DNA from: Mycobacterium seoulense
Lineage (GTDB): Bacteria; Actinomycetota; Actinomycetes; Mycobacteriales; Mycobacteriaceae
Direction of reading: 5' to 3'
NCBI RefSeq assembly: GCF_010731595.1
Contig: NZ_AP022582.1
Location: 2,418,001 to 2,482,000, forward strand
DNA: 64,000 nucleotides
Positions 26,240 through 38,120 of the stretch are shown piece after piece (the stretch's first letter is position 1; each line of letters starts with the position of its first letter). A program made the position numbers and the translations under genes. The notes under the pieces are model-generated. The model was not told where the DNA came from, did no database searches, and worked only from the letters and a program-made list of their open reading frames with translations.

Positions 26240-26494
26240 CTAGACCTGGGGCGTGATGCTGACGGTTTTGCGCCCGCGCTTGATGCCGAACTCGACGGCT
26301 CCGGCGGCCTTGGCGAACAGCGTGTCGTCACCGCCACGCCCGACGTTCAGACCGGGGTGGAACTTGGTGCCGCGCTGGCGGACGATGATCTCGCCGGCCT
26401 TGACGATCTGGCCGCCGAATCGCTTTACCCCCAGCCGCTGAGCAGCGGAATCGCGACCGTTGCGCGAGCTGGAAGCGCCCTTCTTGTGTGCCAT
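26240..26494 (-). CDS. rpmA: 50S ribosomal protein L27
   Basis: 84 residues. [21 protein letters not shown]-terminus reaching the peptidyl transferase centre, then [20 protein letters not shown]. Starts 15 bases after rplU and precedes obg by 100 bases. Normal length and composition. Confidence 0.98.
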   Translation of the reverse strand: MAHKKGASSSRNGRDSAAQRLGVKRFGGQIVKAGEIIVRQRGTKFHPGLNVGRGGDDTLFAKAAGAVEFGIKRGRKTVSITPQV

Positions 26495-26509
26495 TCTTGT
26501 CGCCTCCTG

Positions 26510-26821
26510 CTACTTGATCCCGGTGACCTTCAGGACCGTCAGCTGCTGACGGTGCCCCTGACGCTTGTGGTAGCCGGTCTTGTTCCTGAACTTGTGGATG
26601 CGAATCTTGGGGCCCTTGGTGTGCTCGAGCACCTCGCCCGTCACCGCCACCTTGGCCAGCGCGGCCGCGTCGGTGGTCACCTTCGCGCCATCCACGACCA
26701 GGGTGACGGGCAGCGACACGTTCGCACCCGGGTCGGAGTCGAGCTTCTCGACCTTGACCACGTCCCCGACGGCGACCTTGTACTGCTTGCCGCCCGTCTT
26801 GACGATTGCGTAGGTCGCCAT
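26510..26821 (-). CDS. rplU: 50S ribosomal protein L21
   Basis: 103 residues. [20 protein letters not shown] is the L21 N-terminus, and [20 protein letters not shown] the conserved RNA-binding end. ATG 26821 with AGGAG upstream; the frame to 26881 is an extension without conserved sequence. First gene of the rplU-rpmA-obg-proB group. The 200 bases to rne hold no other gene; dctA, present there in M. tuberculosis, is missing. Confidence 0.98.
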   Translation of the reverse strand: MATYAIVKTGGKQYKVAVGDVVKVEKLDSDPGANVSLPVTLVVDGAKVTTDAAALAKVAVTGEVLEHTKGPKIRIHKFRNKTGYHKRQGHRQQLTVLKVTGIK

Positions 26822-27021
26822 CGTTGCTCCTGCCTTCTTTCCTCTGCTCAGCCGTTCTTCGGCTCTTCGCGCGCGAGCCACCGGCGGTGCGCGTGTGGTC
26901 TGGGTTGCGGGCCCGCGCCGATCGCCCGGGTGCCCCGCTGTCGCCGGCCAAAGTTCAAACGGCCTGGCGACAACTGTCCTAGGGTACTTGACCAGCGGCT
27001 ACAGGGTCAAACCGGGCCAGG

Positions 27022-29883
27022 TCAGTCGACGTGGATCGGCGGGCCTGCCGGCCGGCCCGCCGCGCGGCGGCGCCGCGGACGTCCGAATCCCGATCCCGCG
27101 TCGAGGGACCCCTCCGGCCCCTCGTCGGACTCGGAGTCATCCTCGACGTCCAGGTCGTCGTCGTCGTCCATCTCGAGGTCTTCGTCGTCGTCGCCGAGGT
27201 CTTCCTCGTCGTCGAGGTCCTCGTCGTCGTCGAGATCGTCATCGGTGTCGTCATCGGTGTCGTCGTCGGACTCGTCATCGGTGTCGTCGTCGGACTCGTC
27301 ATCGGTGTCGTCGTCGGACTCGTCGTAGTCCTCCTGGTCGGCATCCTCCGAGTCGGCCGCGCCAAGTGAATTCTGCTCGTCGAATTCGTTGGCCGCTTCC
27401 TCGGCGGACTCGTCGGATTCCTCGTCATCGCGGGCGGCCGATCCCCCGGCGGCCATCGCCTTGAACATCGGGTGCTCACCGGGAGCGTGCGCCGGCACCT
27501 TGGCCACCACCGGCTCTTCGGCTCGGTTCTTTTTGGAGCGCCTGCCGCGGCGACCACCGGACTCGGACTTGCGCCCGTTCGACGGGGCCGAGTCCACCGG
27601 GTCGGTGTGCAGCACGATCCCGCGGCCGCCGCAATGCGTGCACGACGACGAGAAGGCCTCGACCAGCCCGGTACCCAGCCGCTTGCGGGTCAGCTGGACC
27701 AGGCCCAGCGACGTCACCTCGGACACTTGGTGGCGGGTGCGGTCGCGGGCCAGCGCCTCGGTCAGCCGCCGCAACACCAAGTCGCGGTTGGACTCGAGGA
27801 CCATGTCGATGAAGTCGATGACCACGATTCCGCCGATGTCGCGCAGCCGCAGCTGGCGCACGATCTCCTCGGCGGCCTCGAGGTTGTTCTTGGTGACGGT
27901 CTGTTCGAGGTTGCCGCCCGACCCGGTGAACTTGCCGGTGTTGACGTCGACCACGGTCATGGCCTCGGTCCGGTCGATCACCAGCGTGCCGCCGGAGGGC
28001 AGCCACACCTTGCGTTCCATCGCCTTGGCGAGTTGCTCGTCGATGCGATGCACCGCGAAGACGTCGGGGCCGGCCTGACCGTCCGGGCCGGCGGGCGGCT
28101 CGTACTTGCTCAGCTTCGAAACCAGATCGGGCGCAACGGAATTCACGTACTCGGTGATCGTCGTCCACGCTTCGTCGCCGGAGACGATGAGGCCGGCGAA
28201 GTCCTCGTTGAACAGGTCGCGGATGACCTTGACCAGCACGTCGGGCTCTTCGTAGAGCGCGACCGCGGCACCGGCGGCCTTTTCCGTGATCTCGGTCGCC
28301 TTGGCCTCGATCTGCTTCCAGCGCTCCTGCAGCCGGGTGACGTCGTTGCGGATGTCGTCCTCTTTGACGCCCTCGGACGCGGTGCGGATGATCACCCCGG
28401 CATCCGACGGCACCACCTCGCGCAGGATCTCCTTGAGCCGCTGCCGTTCGGTGTCGGGCAGCTTGCGGCTGATCCCGGTCGACGACGCGCCCGGCACGTA
28501 CACCAGGTACCGGCCGGCGAGCGACACCTGGGTGGTCAGCCGGGCACCCTTGTGCCCGACCGGGTCCTTGCTGACCTGGACCACGACGTAGTCGCCCGGT
28601 TTGAGCGCCTGTTCGATCTTGCGGTCGGACCCGCCCAGGCCCGCGGCTTCCCAGTTGACCTCGCCGGCGTAGAGCACGCCGTTGCGGCCGCGCCCGATGT
28701 CGACGAACGCCGCCTCCATCGAGGGCAGGACGTTCTGGACGATCCCGAGGTAGATGTTGCCCACCAACGAGGCGGAAGCGGCGGACGTCACGAAGTGCTC
28801 GACGACGATGCCGTCCTCGAGCACCGCGATCTGGGTGTAGCGCGCCCCCTGATGCGGCGGCTCGGTGCGGACCCTGTCGCGCACGACCATGATCCGTTCG
28901 ACGGCCTCGCGGCGGGCCAGGAACTCCGCCTCACTCAGAACCGGCGGGCGGCGCCGTCCCGCGTCGCGCCCGTCGCGGCGGCGCTGGCGCTTGGCCTCCA
29001 GCCGGGTGGAACCGTCGATGCCCTTGATCTCGGCGTTCGACGAGCCGTTCCCGCCATCGCCGCCGTTCTTGCCGCTGCGTGGCGGCCGCTCGTGCACGAC
29101 GGTGTTGGGCGGATCGTCGGGCGAAGGGCTTTCGTCACTGTCGTCACCCGAGCCCGACTTGCGCCGCCGGCGCCTGCGGCGGCGGCGGCTGCCGCCCTCC
29201 GCCGAGCCGTCGTCGCCGTTGTCGGAGTCGTCGGAATCCGAATAGTCGGAGCCCTCGTCGTCGTCGCCGTCCTCGGCGTCGGAGGAGTCGCCGCGGCTCG
29301 CCTTCTGGCGCCGCTGTTGCGGCTCGTCCTCGTCACCGGCGTCGTTCTGGTTGTCGGGCCCGCCCTGCTCACCGCGGCCGCGGCCACGGCCGCGCCGGCC
29401 CCGGCGCCGCCGCCGGTTCGCCGGGCGATCGGCCTGGTCGTCGTCTTCGTCTTCGTCGGAATCGTCGGACTCCTCGGAGTCGGCGCCGTCGTCGGCGGTC
29501 CCGTCGTCCTCGTCCGCTAATGGCTGCGGCGCGACGAACAGCGGCATGTAGTGCGGCCGCTCGGCGGCGCTCTCCGGGGCCGCCAGCATCAACCGGGATT
29601 CGGGTTCCGCGGCGGCTTCGTCGTCTCCGCTGCTGACACCGCCGTCCTCGGCGCCCGCGTCGGGCTGGGCGGCCAGCAGGTCGCGTACCCGGACCGCGTC
29701 GTCGCGATCGACGGTGGAGTGCGCGCTGCGTATCCGCCCGTCGAGCGCGCTCAGCGCGTCCAGCACCCGCTTACTGGTGGTTCCCAGCGTCCGTGCCAGC
29801 GAATGAACTCTCAGGCGGTCCGGCAGTTCGTCGTGCCGGGTCGGCTCTTCGGATGACTCTGCGGATGGTGCACCGTCTACCAC
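27022..29883 (-). CDS. rne: Ribonuclease E/G
   Basis: 953 residues, the same length as Rv2444c. Central endonuclease core (~360-800): S1 domain (GNIYLGIVQNVLPSMEAAFV), RNase E catalytic region (AMTVVDVNTGKFTGSGGNLE, IGGIVVIDFIDMVLESNRD) and the zinc-link CTHCGGRG. The N- and C-terminal arms are disordered, highly charged and alternately acidic and Arg-rich, as in mycobacterial RNase E. The acidic C-tail contains an in-frame triplicated 24-bp unit. GTG 29883 has GAGGAG five bases upstream. It initiates mRNA decay and rRNA processing. An antisense Arg-rich frame over the gene is composition shadow. Confidence 0.96.
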   Translation of the reverse strand: MVDGAPSAESSEEPTRHDELPDRLRVHSLARTLGTTSKRVLDALSALDGRIRSAHSTVDRDDAVRVRDLLAAQPDAGAEDGGVSSGDDEAAAEPESRLMLAAPESAAERPHYMPLFVAPQPLADEDDGTADDGADSEESDDSDEDEDDDQADRPANRRRRRGRRGRGRGRGEQGGPDNQNDAGDEDEPQQRRQKASRGDSSDAEDGDDDEGSDYSDSDDSDNGDDGSAEGGSRRRRRRRRRKSGSGDDSDESPSPDDPPNTVVHERPPRSGKNGGDGGNGSSNAEIKGIDGSTRLEAKRQRRRDGRDAGRRRPPVLSEAEFLARREAVERIMVVRDRVRTEPPHQGARYTQIAVLEDGIVVEHFVTSAASASLVGNIYLGIVQNVLPSMEAAFVDIGRGRNGVLYAGEVNWEAAGLGGSDRKIEQALKPGDYVVVQVSKDPVGHKGARLTTQVSLAGRYLVYVPGASSTGISRKLPDTERQRLKEILREVVPSDAGVIIRTASEGVKEDDIRNDVTRLQERWKQIEAKATEITEKAAGAAVALYEEPDVLVKVIRDLFNEDFAGLIVSGDEAWTTITEYVNSVAPDLVSKLSKYEPPAGPDGQAGPDVFAVHRIDEQLAKAMERKVWLPSGGTLVIDRTEAMTVVDVNTGKFTGSGGNLEQTVTKNNLEAAEEIVRQLRLRDIGGIVVIDFIDMVLESNRDLVLRRLTEALARDRTRHQVSEVTSLGLVQLTRKRLGTGLVEAFSSSCTHCGGRGIVLHTDPVDSAPSNGRKSESGGRRGRRSKKNRAEEPVVAKVPAHAPGEHPMFKAMAAGGSAARDDEESDESAEEAANEFDEQNSLGAADSEDADQEDYDESDDDTDDESDDDTDDESDDDTDDDTDDDLDDDEDLDDEEDLGDDDEDLEMDDDDDLDVEDDSESDEGPEGSLDAGSGFGRPRRRRAAGRPAGPPIHVD
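27251..27322. repeat. Three perfect tandem copies of a 24-bp unit inside rne
   Basis: Copies lie at 27251-27274, 27275-27298 and 27299-27322, with half a unit before them (27239-27250). Each adds eight residues of the pattern DDTDDESD to the acidic tail. The unit is a multiple of three, so copy number can change without frameshift. This has the look of a variable-number tandem repeat. Confidence 0.9.
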
Positions 29884-30211
29884 GTATTCTCCTCAAGCCC
29901 CCGGGCGCGTCCTTGCGACGCGGCCACGCGAGGGCTTCGCTATGGGCCCGGACAACTTTCCCCGGGCTTGTGATGGTCTCGCCCCGAGCGGTTCGCGGGG
30001 AACACACTCGGCGCCGTGCTGAATGACGGCCTGACATGCCGCGCACCAACGCGGGGTGGCGATGATCGCGCTTGTCTAAGTCTTCATTCGGGTGTCCGAC
30101 ACCGGTCCGGCGACGTTCACCCTCCGTCAGTATCCCACATCACTCGGCGTGCCCACCCGCCCCTGAGCCAACCCGCCGTCAGCGGCGTGGCGCAGCCGGT
30201 TTGCTGGGCCG
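29884..30211. other. rne 5' region / ndk-rne intergenic gap
   Basis: 328 bases without a supported gene. It should hold the rne promoter; on the minus strand a GATACT at about 30130-30136 could be a -10 element, which would give a ~250-base leader. Short Arg-rich plus-strand frames have no ribosome sites. No riboswitch pattern was recognised. Confidence 0.5.
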
Positions 30212-30622
30212 CTACGCGTCGGGAAACCAGAGCGCGATTTCACGCTTGGCGGAGTCGGTCGAATCCGACCCGTGCACCAGGTTGAACTGGGTCTCCAGCC
30301 CGAAATCGCCCCGAATCGTGCCGGGTGTGGCCTTGTCCACCGGGTCGGTGCCGCCCGCGAGCTGGCGAAACGCGGCGATCGCCCGCGGCCCCTCGACGAT
30401 CGCCGCCACCACCGGCCCCGACGTGATGAATTCCAGCAGCGATCCGAAGAACGGCTTGCCTTCGTGCTCGGCGTAATGCTCGGCGGCCAGGTTCTCGCTG
30501 ACCCGCCGCAGCTCCAGCGCCGCGATGGTCAGGCCCTTCCGCTCGATGCGGCTGATGATTTCCCCTACCAGCCGCCGCTCGACGCCGTCCGGCTTGATCA
30601 GTACCAGGGTCCGTTCGGTCAC
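30212..30622 (-). CDS. ndk: Nucleoside diphosphate kinase
   Basis: 136 residues, the normal bacterial length. Transfers phosphate between nucleoside tri- and diphosphates through a phospho-histidine; His is seen in [16 protein letters not shown]. Other signatures: [19 protein letters not shown] at the start and [13 protein letters not shown] start at 30622. Followed by rne; preceded on the same strand by the DUF4233-folC-valS group with 52 bases between. Confidence 0.97.
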   Translation of the reverse strand: MTERTLVLIKPDGVERRLVGEIISRIERKGLTIAALELRRVSENLAAEHYAEHEGKPFFGSLLEFITSGPVVAAIVEGPRAIAAFRQLAGGTDPVDKATPGTIRGDFGLETQFNLVHGSDSTDSAKREIALWFPDA

Positions 30623-30674
30623 GGCGCACAGCGTACATAACCGGGCGGCGATCGGCCGTGGCCGCGAGCCCGCC

Positions 30675-31025
30675 CTACCGCTGACGGCGCAGCACCTCGG
30701 CCCGGAAGTACGCGATCAAGGCCCACAAGCCGGTGAACAGCACCCCGATGAATCCCACGCCCGGGTACACCGCGAAGCCGGCGAGCAGGAGCAGCTGAGC
30801 GGCCAGGTTCACCCAGATCGCCCAGGGTTTGCGCTGCACCCCGCCCAGCAGGATGAGCAGCGCGGCCACTCCGACCAGGTAGCCCAGGGACACCGGCGTC
30901 AGGCCGCCGCCGACCGCGCTCACCACGGGGATCGCCAGCAACACCACGATGGCTTCCAGGAACAGCGTGGCGGCCATCACGGCGCCGAAGCTCCGCCAGG
31001 GGTCGGGCCGGTCCGGGTCGGTCAT
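30675..31025 (-). CDS. DUF4233 membrane protein (Rv2446c-like)
   Basis: 116 residues with four hydrophobic helices ([54 protein letters not shown] and [16 protein letters not shown]). DUF4233 genes follow folC in actinobacteria. ATG overlaps the folC stop (ATGA, 31022-31025), so it is translationally coupled to folC. Function not known. Confidence 0.85.
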   Translation of the reverse strand: MTDPDRPDPWRSFGAVMAATLFLEAIVVLLAIPVVSAVGGGLTPVSLGYLVGVAALLILLGGVQRKPWAIWVNLAAQLLLLAGFAVYPGVGFIGVLFTGLWALIAYFRAEVLRRQR

Positions 31026-32467
31026 TCCGGATCCCGGCCGAACAGGGTGCGCGCCGCCCCGGCGGTGACGACCGACCCGGTGATGACGATCCCGGTGCCG
31101 GAGAAGGCCTCGGCTTCCCCGTCCATGGTCGCGTCGTCGACCAAGGCGGTCGCGGCGTCGATGGCGTCGTGCAGGTTCTCGGCGGATATCACCCGTTCGG
31201 GCCCGAATCGCTCCCCCGCCGCCAGCGCCAGCGACTCGACGTCCAGCGCCCGCGGCGACCCGTTGTGGGTCACCACGACGGAGTCGAACACCGGCTCGAG
31301 GGCGGTGAGGATGCCGTCCACGTCCTTGTCGGCGAGCACGCTGATCACACCCACCAGGTAGCGGAAGTCGAACTCGTCGCTCAGGGTCTGCGCCAATGCC
31401 GCCGCACCGGCCGGGTTGTGCGCGGCGTCGATGAACACGGTGGGAGCGCTGCGCATGCGTTCCAGCCGGCCGGGACTGGTGACGGCGGCGAATCCCGCCC
31501 GCACCGCCTCGACGTCGAGTTGCCGCTGCGCGCCGGCGCCGAAGAACGCCTCCACCGCCGCGAGCGCCACCACCGCGTTGTGCGCCTGGTGCTCGCCGTG
31601 CAGCGGCAGGTAGATGTCGGAGTACACGCCGCCAAGGCCCTGCAGCTGCAGCACCTGCCCGCCGATCGCCACCTGACGGCCCAGGACGGCGAACTCCGAA
31701 TCCTCGCGGGCCACCGCGGCGTCGGCGCGCACCGTCTGGGCCAGCAGCACTTCCATCGCCTCCGGCGCCTGGCGGGCAAGGACGGCGACGGTGTCGGGCG
31801 CGCCGTCGGGTGCTTTGCTGATGATCCCGGCCTTCTCGCCGGCGATGCCGGCGATGTCGTCACCGAGGTATTCGATGTGGTCGATGCCGATCGGGGTGAT
31901 GACCGCGACCGGCGCGTCGATGACGTTCGTGGCGTCCCACCGCCCGCCCATCCCCACCTCGACGACCGCGACGTCGACGGGTGCGTCGGCGAACGCGGCG
32001 AACGCCATGGCGGTCAGCACCTCGAACTTGCTCATCGCCGGACCACCGGCCGCCTGGGACTGCGCGTCGATCATCTGCACGAACGGCTCGATCTCCCGGT
32101 ATGTCGCCACGTACTGCGCCGGGGTGATCGGCCGGCCGTCGATCGCGATGCGCTCGACCGCCGATTGCAGGTGCGGGCTGGTGGTTCGCCCGGTGCGCCC
32201 GTGCAGCGCCGTCACCAGCGCGTCGACCATGCGCGCCACCGACGTCTTGCCGTTGGTGCCGGCGATGTGGATGGACGGATAGGCCCGTTGCGGCGAACCC
32301 AGCAAGTCCATCAGCGCGCTGATCCGGGTCAGGCTCGGCTCGATCTTGGTTTCCGGCCAGCGTTGGTCGAGCAGGTGTTCGACCTGCAGCATGGCGGCGA
32401 TCTCGTCCGGGGAGGGAGCCAGGCTGGTCGCCTCGCCACGCTCGGGCCAGTCGGGGGGCTCGGTCAT
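31022..32467 (-). CDS. folC: Bifunctional folylpolyglutamate/dihydrofolate synthase
   Basis: 481 residues. Mur-ligase-like enzyme adding glutamates to folates. ATP loop HIAGTNGKTSVARMVDALV, DVAVVEVGMGGRWDATNVID, and HNPAGAAALAQTLSDEF in the C-terminal domain. ATG 32467 lies 7 bases after the valS stop; the stop overlaps the DUF4233 start. Operon valS-folC-DUF4233, conserved in mycobacteria (Rv2448c-Rv2446c). Confidence 0.96.
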   Translation of the reverse strand: MTEPPDWPERGEATSLAPSPDEIAAMLQVEHLLDQRWPETKIEPSLTRISALMDLLGSPQRAYPSIHIAGTNGKTSVARMVDALVTALHGRTGRTTSPHLQSAVERIAIDGRPITPAQYVATYREIEPFVQMIDAQSQAAGGPAMSKFEVLTAMAFAAFADAPVDVAVVEVGMGGRWDATNVIDAPVAVITPIGIDHIEYLGDDIAGIAGEKAGIISKAPDGAPDTVAVLARQAPEAMEVLLAQTVRADAAVAREDSEFAVLGRQVAIGGQVLQLQGLGGVYSDIYLPLHGEHQAHNAVVALAAVEAFFGAGAQRQLDVEAVRAGFAAVTSPGRLERMRSAPTVFIDAAHNPAGAAALAQTLSDEFDFRYLVGVISVLADKDVDGILTALEPVFDSVVVTHNGSPRALDVESLALAAGERFGPERVISAENLHDAIDAATALVDDATMDGEAEAFSGTGIVITGSVVTAGAARTLFGRDPE

Positions 32468-32474
32468 CGAACGC

Positions 32475-35132
32475 TCATCGCAGCCCGGCCAGGCGCGCGG
32501 TGATCCGGTCGGTCTCGTCCTGGGCCACCCGCTGACGATCCCGGATCTTGTCGACGACGTTCTGCGGAGCTTTGGCCAGGAAGTCCTCGTTGGCGAGTTT
32601 GGCGGTGGTCGACGCGAGTTCCTTCTGCGCCGCGGCGAGGTCTTTCTCCAGGCGGCGGCGTTCGGCGGCGACGTCGATGGTGCCCGAGGTGTCGAGTTCG
32701 ACCACGACCGTGCTGTTCATGGCGGGGCCGAGCCGCACCTCCAACGACACCGACGGCTGGAATTCGTCCCCGGGCTCGGTGAGCCACGCCAGGGACGTCA
32801 CGGCGGCCACCTGGGCGCTCAGGTCGGCGCCGTCCATCCCGCCCAGCCGGGCCGGCACTTTCTGCCGATCGGCCAGGCCTTGATCGCTGCGGAATCGGCG
32901 GACCTCGGTGACCAGCCTCTGCATATCGCTGACCCGTTGCGCGGCAACGGGATCCAGTCCGATACCCGACGATACCGGCCATTCGGCGATCACCAGCGAC
33001 TCCAGGCCGGTCAGGGCCTGCCACAACGCCTCGGTGAGGAACGGGATGACGGGGTGCAGCAACCGGAGCAATGTGTCCAGCACGGCGGCGAGCACGGCGG
33101 TGGTGTGTGGATTCCCCTCGGCCAGCTGCGTTTTGGCCAGTTCGACATACCAGTCGCAGAATTCGTCCCACGCGAAGTGGTAGAGCGACTCGCAGGCACG
33201 GCTGAACTCGTATCCGTCGAGGGCCGAGTCGACTTCGGCGCGAACCTCTTCCAGCCGTCCCAGGATCCATCGGTCGGCATCGGTGAGCTGGTCATGCGCC
33301 GGCAGCGGCGCGAGCCGGGCTCCGTTGAGCAGCGCGTAGCGGGTGGCGTTGAACAGCTTGGTGCAGAAGTTGCGCGACGCCCGGACCGCGTCCTCGCCGA
33401 CGGCCAGGTCACCGCCGGGGCTGGCGCCGCGGGCCAGCGTGAACCTCAGCGCGTCGGCCCCGAACGTGTCCACCCAGTCCAGCGGGTCGATGACATTGCC
33501 CTTGGACTTGCTCATCTTGCGGCCGGATTCGTCGCGGATCAGCCCATGCAGGAACACGTCGGTGAACGGCACCTGCGGGCCGCGGCGGCCGTCGAGGGTG
33601 ATGGCCTCGTCGCCGCCGACGAAGGTGCCGAACATCATCATCCGCGCCACCCAGAAAAACAGGATGTCGTAGCCGGTGACCAGAACGCTTGTCGGATAGA
33701 ACTTTTCCAGCTCCGGGGTCTTCTCAGGCCAGCCCAGCGTGGAGAACGGCCACAGGGCCGAGGAGAACCAGGTGTCCAGCACGTCGGGGTCCTGTTCCCA
33801 GCCCTCCGGCGGCGTCTCGTCGGGACCGACGCATACCTGCTCGCCGTCGGGCCCGTACCAGATCGGGATCCGATGGCCCCACCACAGCTGCCGCGAGATG
33901 CACCAGTCGTGCATGTCGTCGACCCAGCCGAACCAGCGCGGCTCCAGGCTGGCGGGGTGAATCACGGTGTCCCCGTTGCGAACCGCGTCACCGGCGGCCT
34001 TGGCCAGCGATTCCACCCTGACCCACCATTGCAGCGACAGCCGGGGCTCGATCGGCTCACCGCTGCGTTCGGAATGCCCGACGCTGTGCAGGTAGGGGCG
34101 CTTCTCCGCGACGACACGGCCCTGTTCGGCCAATGCCTCGCGAACAGCGACCCGGGCGTCGAAGCGGTCCATGCCGTCGAATTGTGTTCCGGTGTCGGCG
34201 ATCCGGCCCTTGGTGTCCATGATCGAGATCATCGGCAGTTGGTGCCGCAGGCCGATCTCGAAGTCATTGGGATCGTGGGCGGGCGTGACTTTGACCGCGC
34301 CCGTGCCGAATTCGGGGTCGACGTGTTCGTCGGCGACGATGACGAGCTCGCGGTCGAGGAACGGGTGGGGCAGCGTGGTCCCCACCAGGTGGCGGTAGCG
34401 CTCATCGTCGGGATGCACCGCGATCGCGGTGTCCCCCAGCATCGTCTCGACGCGGGTGGTGGCGACCACAATGTGGGGTTGCGAGTCGTCCAGCGAGCCG
34501 TACCGGAATGACACCAGCTCGCCCTCGACCTCTTCGTAGTTGACTTCGATGTCGGAGAGCGCGGTTTCGAGCAAGGGCGACCAGTTGACCAGCCGCTCGG
34601 CGCGGTAGATCAGGCCGGCGTCGTAGAGCCGCTTGAAGATGGTGCGCACGGCCCGCGACAGGCCCTCGTCCATGGTGAACCGGTCGCGGCTCCAGGCAAC
34701 CCCGTCGCCGAGCCGGCGCATCTGGCCGCTGATGGCACCGCCGGACTCGCGTTTCCAATCCCAGACCTTGTCGACGAACAGCTCCCTGCCGAAGTCTTCT
34801 TTGGTCTTGCCGTCGACGGCGAGCTGCTTTTCCACCACGCTCTGGGTCGCGATGCCGGCGTGGTCCATGCCCGGCTGCCACAGCACCTCATATCCCTGCA
34901 TCCGTTTGCGACGGGTCAGGGCGTCCATCATGGTGTGCTCCAGGGCGTGGCCCATGTGCAGGCTGCCGGTCACGTTCGGCGGCGGGAGCACGATCGAATA
35001 CCCGGGCTTGGCGCTCGTCGGGTCCGCTTCGAAGTAGCCCGCGTCGAGCCATTTCTGGTAGATCGCGCTTTCGGCCGCAGCCGGATCCCACGACTTGGGC
35101 AGGTCGGTGGCGGGGCTGCGGCTGGCGGTCAC
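32475..35132 (-). CDS. valS: Valyl-tRNA synthetase
   Basis: 885 residues. Class I synthetase with HIGH-type motif in [20 protein letters not shown] and [15 protein letters not shown]. Editing domain and C-terminal coiled coil ([20 protein letters not shown]) are complete. GTG start at 35132 ([16 protein letters not shown]). No T-box leader was recognised in the short upstream gap. Confidence 0.98.
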   Translation of the reverse strand: MTASRSPATDLPKSWDPAAAESAIYQKWLDAGYFEADPTSAKPGYSIVLPPPNVTGSLHMGHALEHTMMDALTRRKRMQGYEVLWQPGMDHAGIATQSVVEKQLAVDGKTKEDFGRELFVDKVWDWKRESGGAISGQMRRLGDGVAWSRDRFTMDEGLSRAVRTIFKRLYDAGLIYRAERLVNWSPLLETALSDIEVNYEEVEGELVSFRYGSLDDSQPHIVVATTRVETMLGDTAIAVHPDDERYRHLVGTTLPHPFLDRELVIVADEHVDPEFGTGAVKVTPAHDPNDFEIGLRHQLPMISIMDTKGRIADTGTQFDGMDRFDARVAVREALAEQGRVVAEKRPYLHSVGHSERSGEPIEPRLSLQWWVRVESLAKAAGDAVRNGDTVIHPASLEPRWFGWVDDMHDWCISRQLWWGHRIPIWYGPDGEQVCVGPDETPPEGWEQDPDVLDTWFSSALWPFSTLGWPEKTPELEKFYPTSVLVTGYDILFFWVARMMMFGTFVGGDEAITLDGRRGPQVPFTDVFLHGLIRDESGRKMSKSKGNVIDPLDWVDTFGADALRFTLARGASPGGDLAVGEDAVRASRNFCTKLFNATRYALLNGARLAPLPAHDQLTDADRWILGRLEEVRAEVDSALDGYEFSRACESLYHFAWDEFCDWYVELAKTQLAEGNPHTTAVLAAVLDTLLRLLHPVIPFLTEALWQALTGLESLVIAEWPVSSGIGLDPVAAQRVSDMQRLVTEVRRFRSDQGLADRQKVPARLGGMDGADLSAQVAAVTSLAWLTEPGDEFQPSVSLEVRLGPAMNSTVVVELDTSGTIDVAAERRRLEKDLAAAQKELASTTAKLANEDFLAKAPQNVVDKIRDRQRVAQDETDRITARLAGLR

Positions 35133-35194
35133 CCGTCAATTCTAGGGAGCGCCGTTCACCCCGATGTAGGTGCCCAAATCGCAGGTGAGCCGGG

Positions 35195-36454
35195 TCACTT
35201 CCCGAGCCGATCGACGTGCAGCGTCACACCCGCGGCGGGGAACCTGGCCAGCAGGGCATCGCCCATCGCCGCCGCGGGGGTCAGGACGCCGTGCAGGTTG
35301 GGCAGCTGCTCGCGGTCGAGTGCGAGCGCAAGGCCGCACTCCCCCAACAGCACCGAGGTCGCCTTGTAACCGGGGTCGCCGCGCTGCTCCATGCGCGCGA
35401 CGTATCGGGCGCCGGTTGTCGTGGTGGTGTACGTCTCGATCTTGTAGTAGCCGCGCTCGCGCGCCGCCGCGCTGGGGCCGGTCCCCGGTTTGGGGACGAT
35501 GCGCTCCACCAGCCGGCGCGGCAGCAGCCGGAAATAGCGGCTGCCCAATCCGAAGGTGGCGTTGGCGACCCCGCCCACCGCGGCCGACGCCAGCGGCGCC
35601 AGCGGCGACGACCCCAGACTCATGCTTTCGGTGTAGCGGAACTGGCGGCCATACGCCCAGTCCAGTAAAGCGTTGCTGCGCCGCACGATACGGGTGTTGT
35701 AGGGCGCCATCACGAAGCCCGACGTCCACAGGCCGGTCAGCTCCGGCGCGATCTGGCGACCACGCCGCCACGGCAGGTCGGGCTGGGACCCGATCTCCGG
35801 TTCGGCGCTGCGGTCGGTGCTCAGCGTGTACGGGTCGGCGAGTTGGCGGCGCGCGTCGGGATCGCGGGACGCCGTGTCCAGCACTTCCAGCATCGACGCG
35901 ACGGTGCCGCCGGATACCCCGCCCGCGAAGGACCGGACCACCAGGTCGGTGTCGACCAGCTCTCCGGCGCCGTCGTCCCGCGCCGCCCGGTACAGCGCAT
36001 AGACACTGAGGTCCGAAGGGACGGAATCGAACCCGCAGGCGTGCACGATGCGGGCGCCGGTGTCGGCGGCCTGCTTGTGGTACAGGTCGATGCTCTCGCG
36101 GACGAACATCGCCTCCCCGGTCAGGTCGGCGTAGTCGGTGCCCGCGGCCGCGCACGCGGCCACCAGCGGCAGTCCGTAGCGGGTATAGGGGCCGACCGTC
36201 GTGATCACGACCCGGGTGCGGGCCGCCATCTCGTTCAGCGTCGATGGCGATGAGGCATCGGCGGCGATGAGCGGCCAGGACTGCGCGGACTCGCCCAGTG
36301 TGTCGCGAACGGCCCGCAGGCGCTCGGTCGACCGGCCGGCCAGCGCGACCCGGGTGCCTGGCGCGGACCGGGCCAGGTATTCGGCGGTCAACTTCCCGAC
36401 GAAGCCGGTCGCCCCATACAACACGATGTCGAATTCGCGCGGCGTTGCGGTCAC
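35195..36454 (-). CDS. Saccharopine dehydrogenase-like/trans-acting enoyl reductase family protein
   Basis: 419 residues. N-terminal Rossmann fold (FDIVLYGATGFVGKLTAEYL, RVALAGRSTERLRAVRDTLG) followed by VITTVGPYTRYGLPLVAAC and YADLTGEAMFVRESIDLY. These motifs mark the saccharopine-dehydrogenase-like group that includes mycobacterial PGL/PDIM enoyl reductase Rv2953. By position it is Rv2449c. The substrate is unknown; a lipid or polyketide reduction is possible. Separated from rpfE by a strong hairpin. Confidence 0.85.
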   Translation of the reverse strand: MTATPREFDIVLYGATGFVGKLTAEYLARSAPGTRVALAGRSTERLRAVRDTLGESAQSWPLIAADASSPSTLNEMAARTRVVITTVGPYTRYGLPLVAACAAAGTDYADLTGEAMFVRESIDLYHKQAADTGARIVHACGFDSVPSDLSVYALYRAARDDGAGELVDTDLVVRSFAGGVSGGTVASMLEVLDTASRDPDARRQLADPYTLSTDRSAEPEIGSQPDLPWRRGRQIAPELTGLWTSGFVMAPYNTRIVRRSNALLDWAYGRQFRYTESMSLGSSPLAPLASAAVGGVANATFGLGSRYFRLLPRRLVERIVPKPGTGPSAAARERGYYKIETYTTTTTGARYVARMEQRGDPGYKATSVLLGECGLALALDREQLPNLHGVLTPAAAMGDALLARFPAAGVTLHVDRLGK

Positions 36455-36478
36455 GCGCCCGACGTTACCGGACCCGCA

Positions 36479-36517
36479 GATGAGTAATGCCGGGCCAAAG
36501 GCCCGGCATTACTCATC
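36479..36517. terminator. Perfect 18-bp hairpin downstream of rpfE
   Basis: Arms 36479-36496 and 36500-36517 are exactly complementary, with a 3-base AAA loop. The outer half is AT-rich and the inner half is GGCC-rich. It begins 10 bases beyond the rpfE stop, and 24 bases separate it from the next start. It is an unusually strong terminator, likely for rpfE, and would also stop antisense transcripts. No T-tract. Confidence 0.85.
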
Positions 36518-36527
36518 ACTGCATTGG

Positions 36528-38120
<1,593 letters not shown>

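Noticed and set aside
27472..29520. 682-residue plus-strand frame antisense to rne
   Set aside because: Composition mirrors the acidic and Arg-rich codons of rne; no domain or ribosome site.
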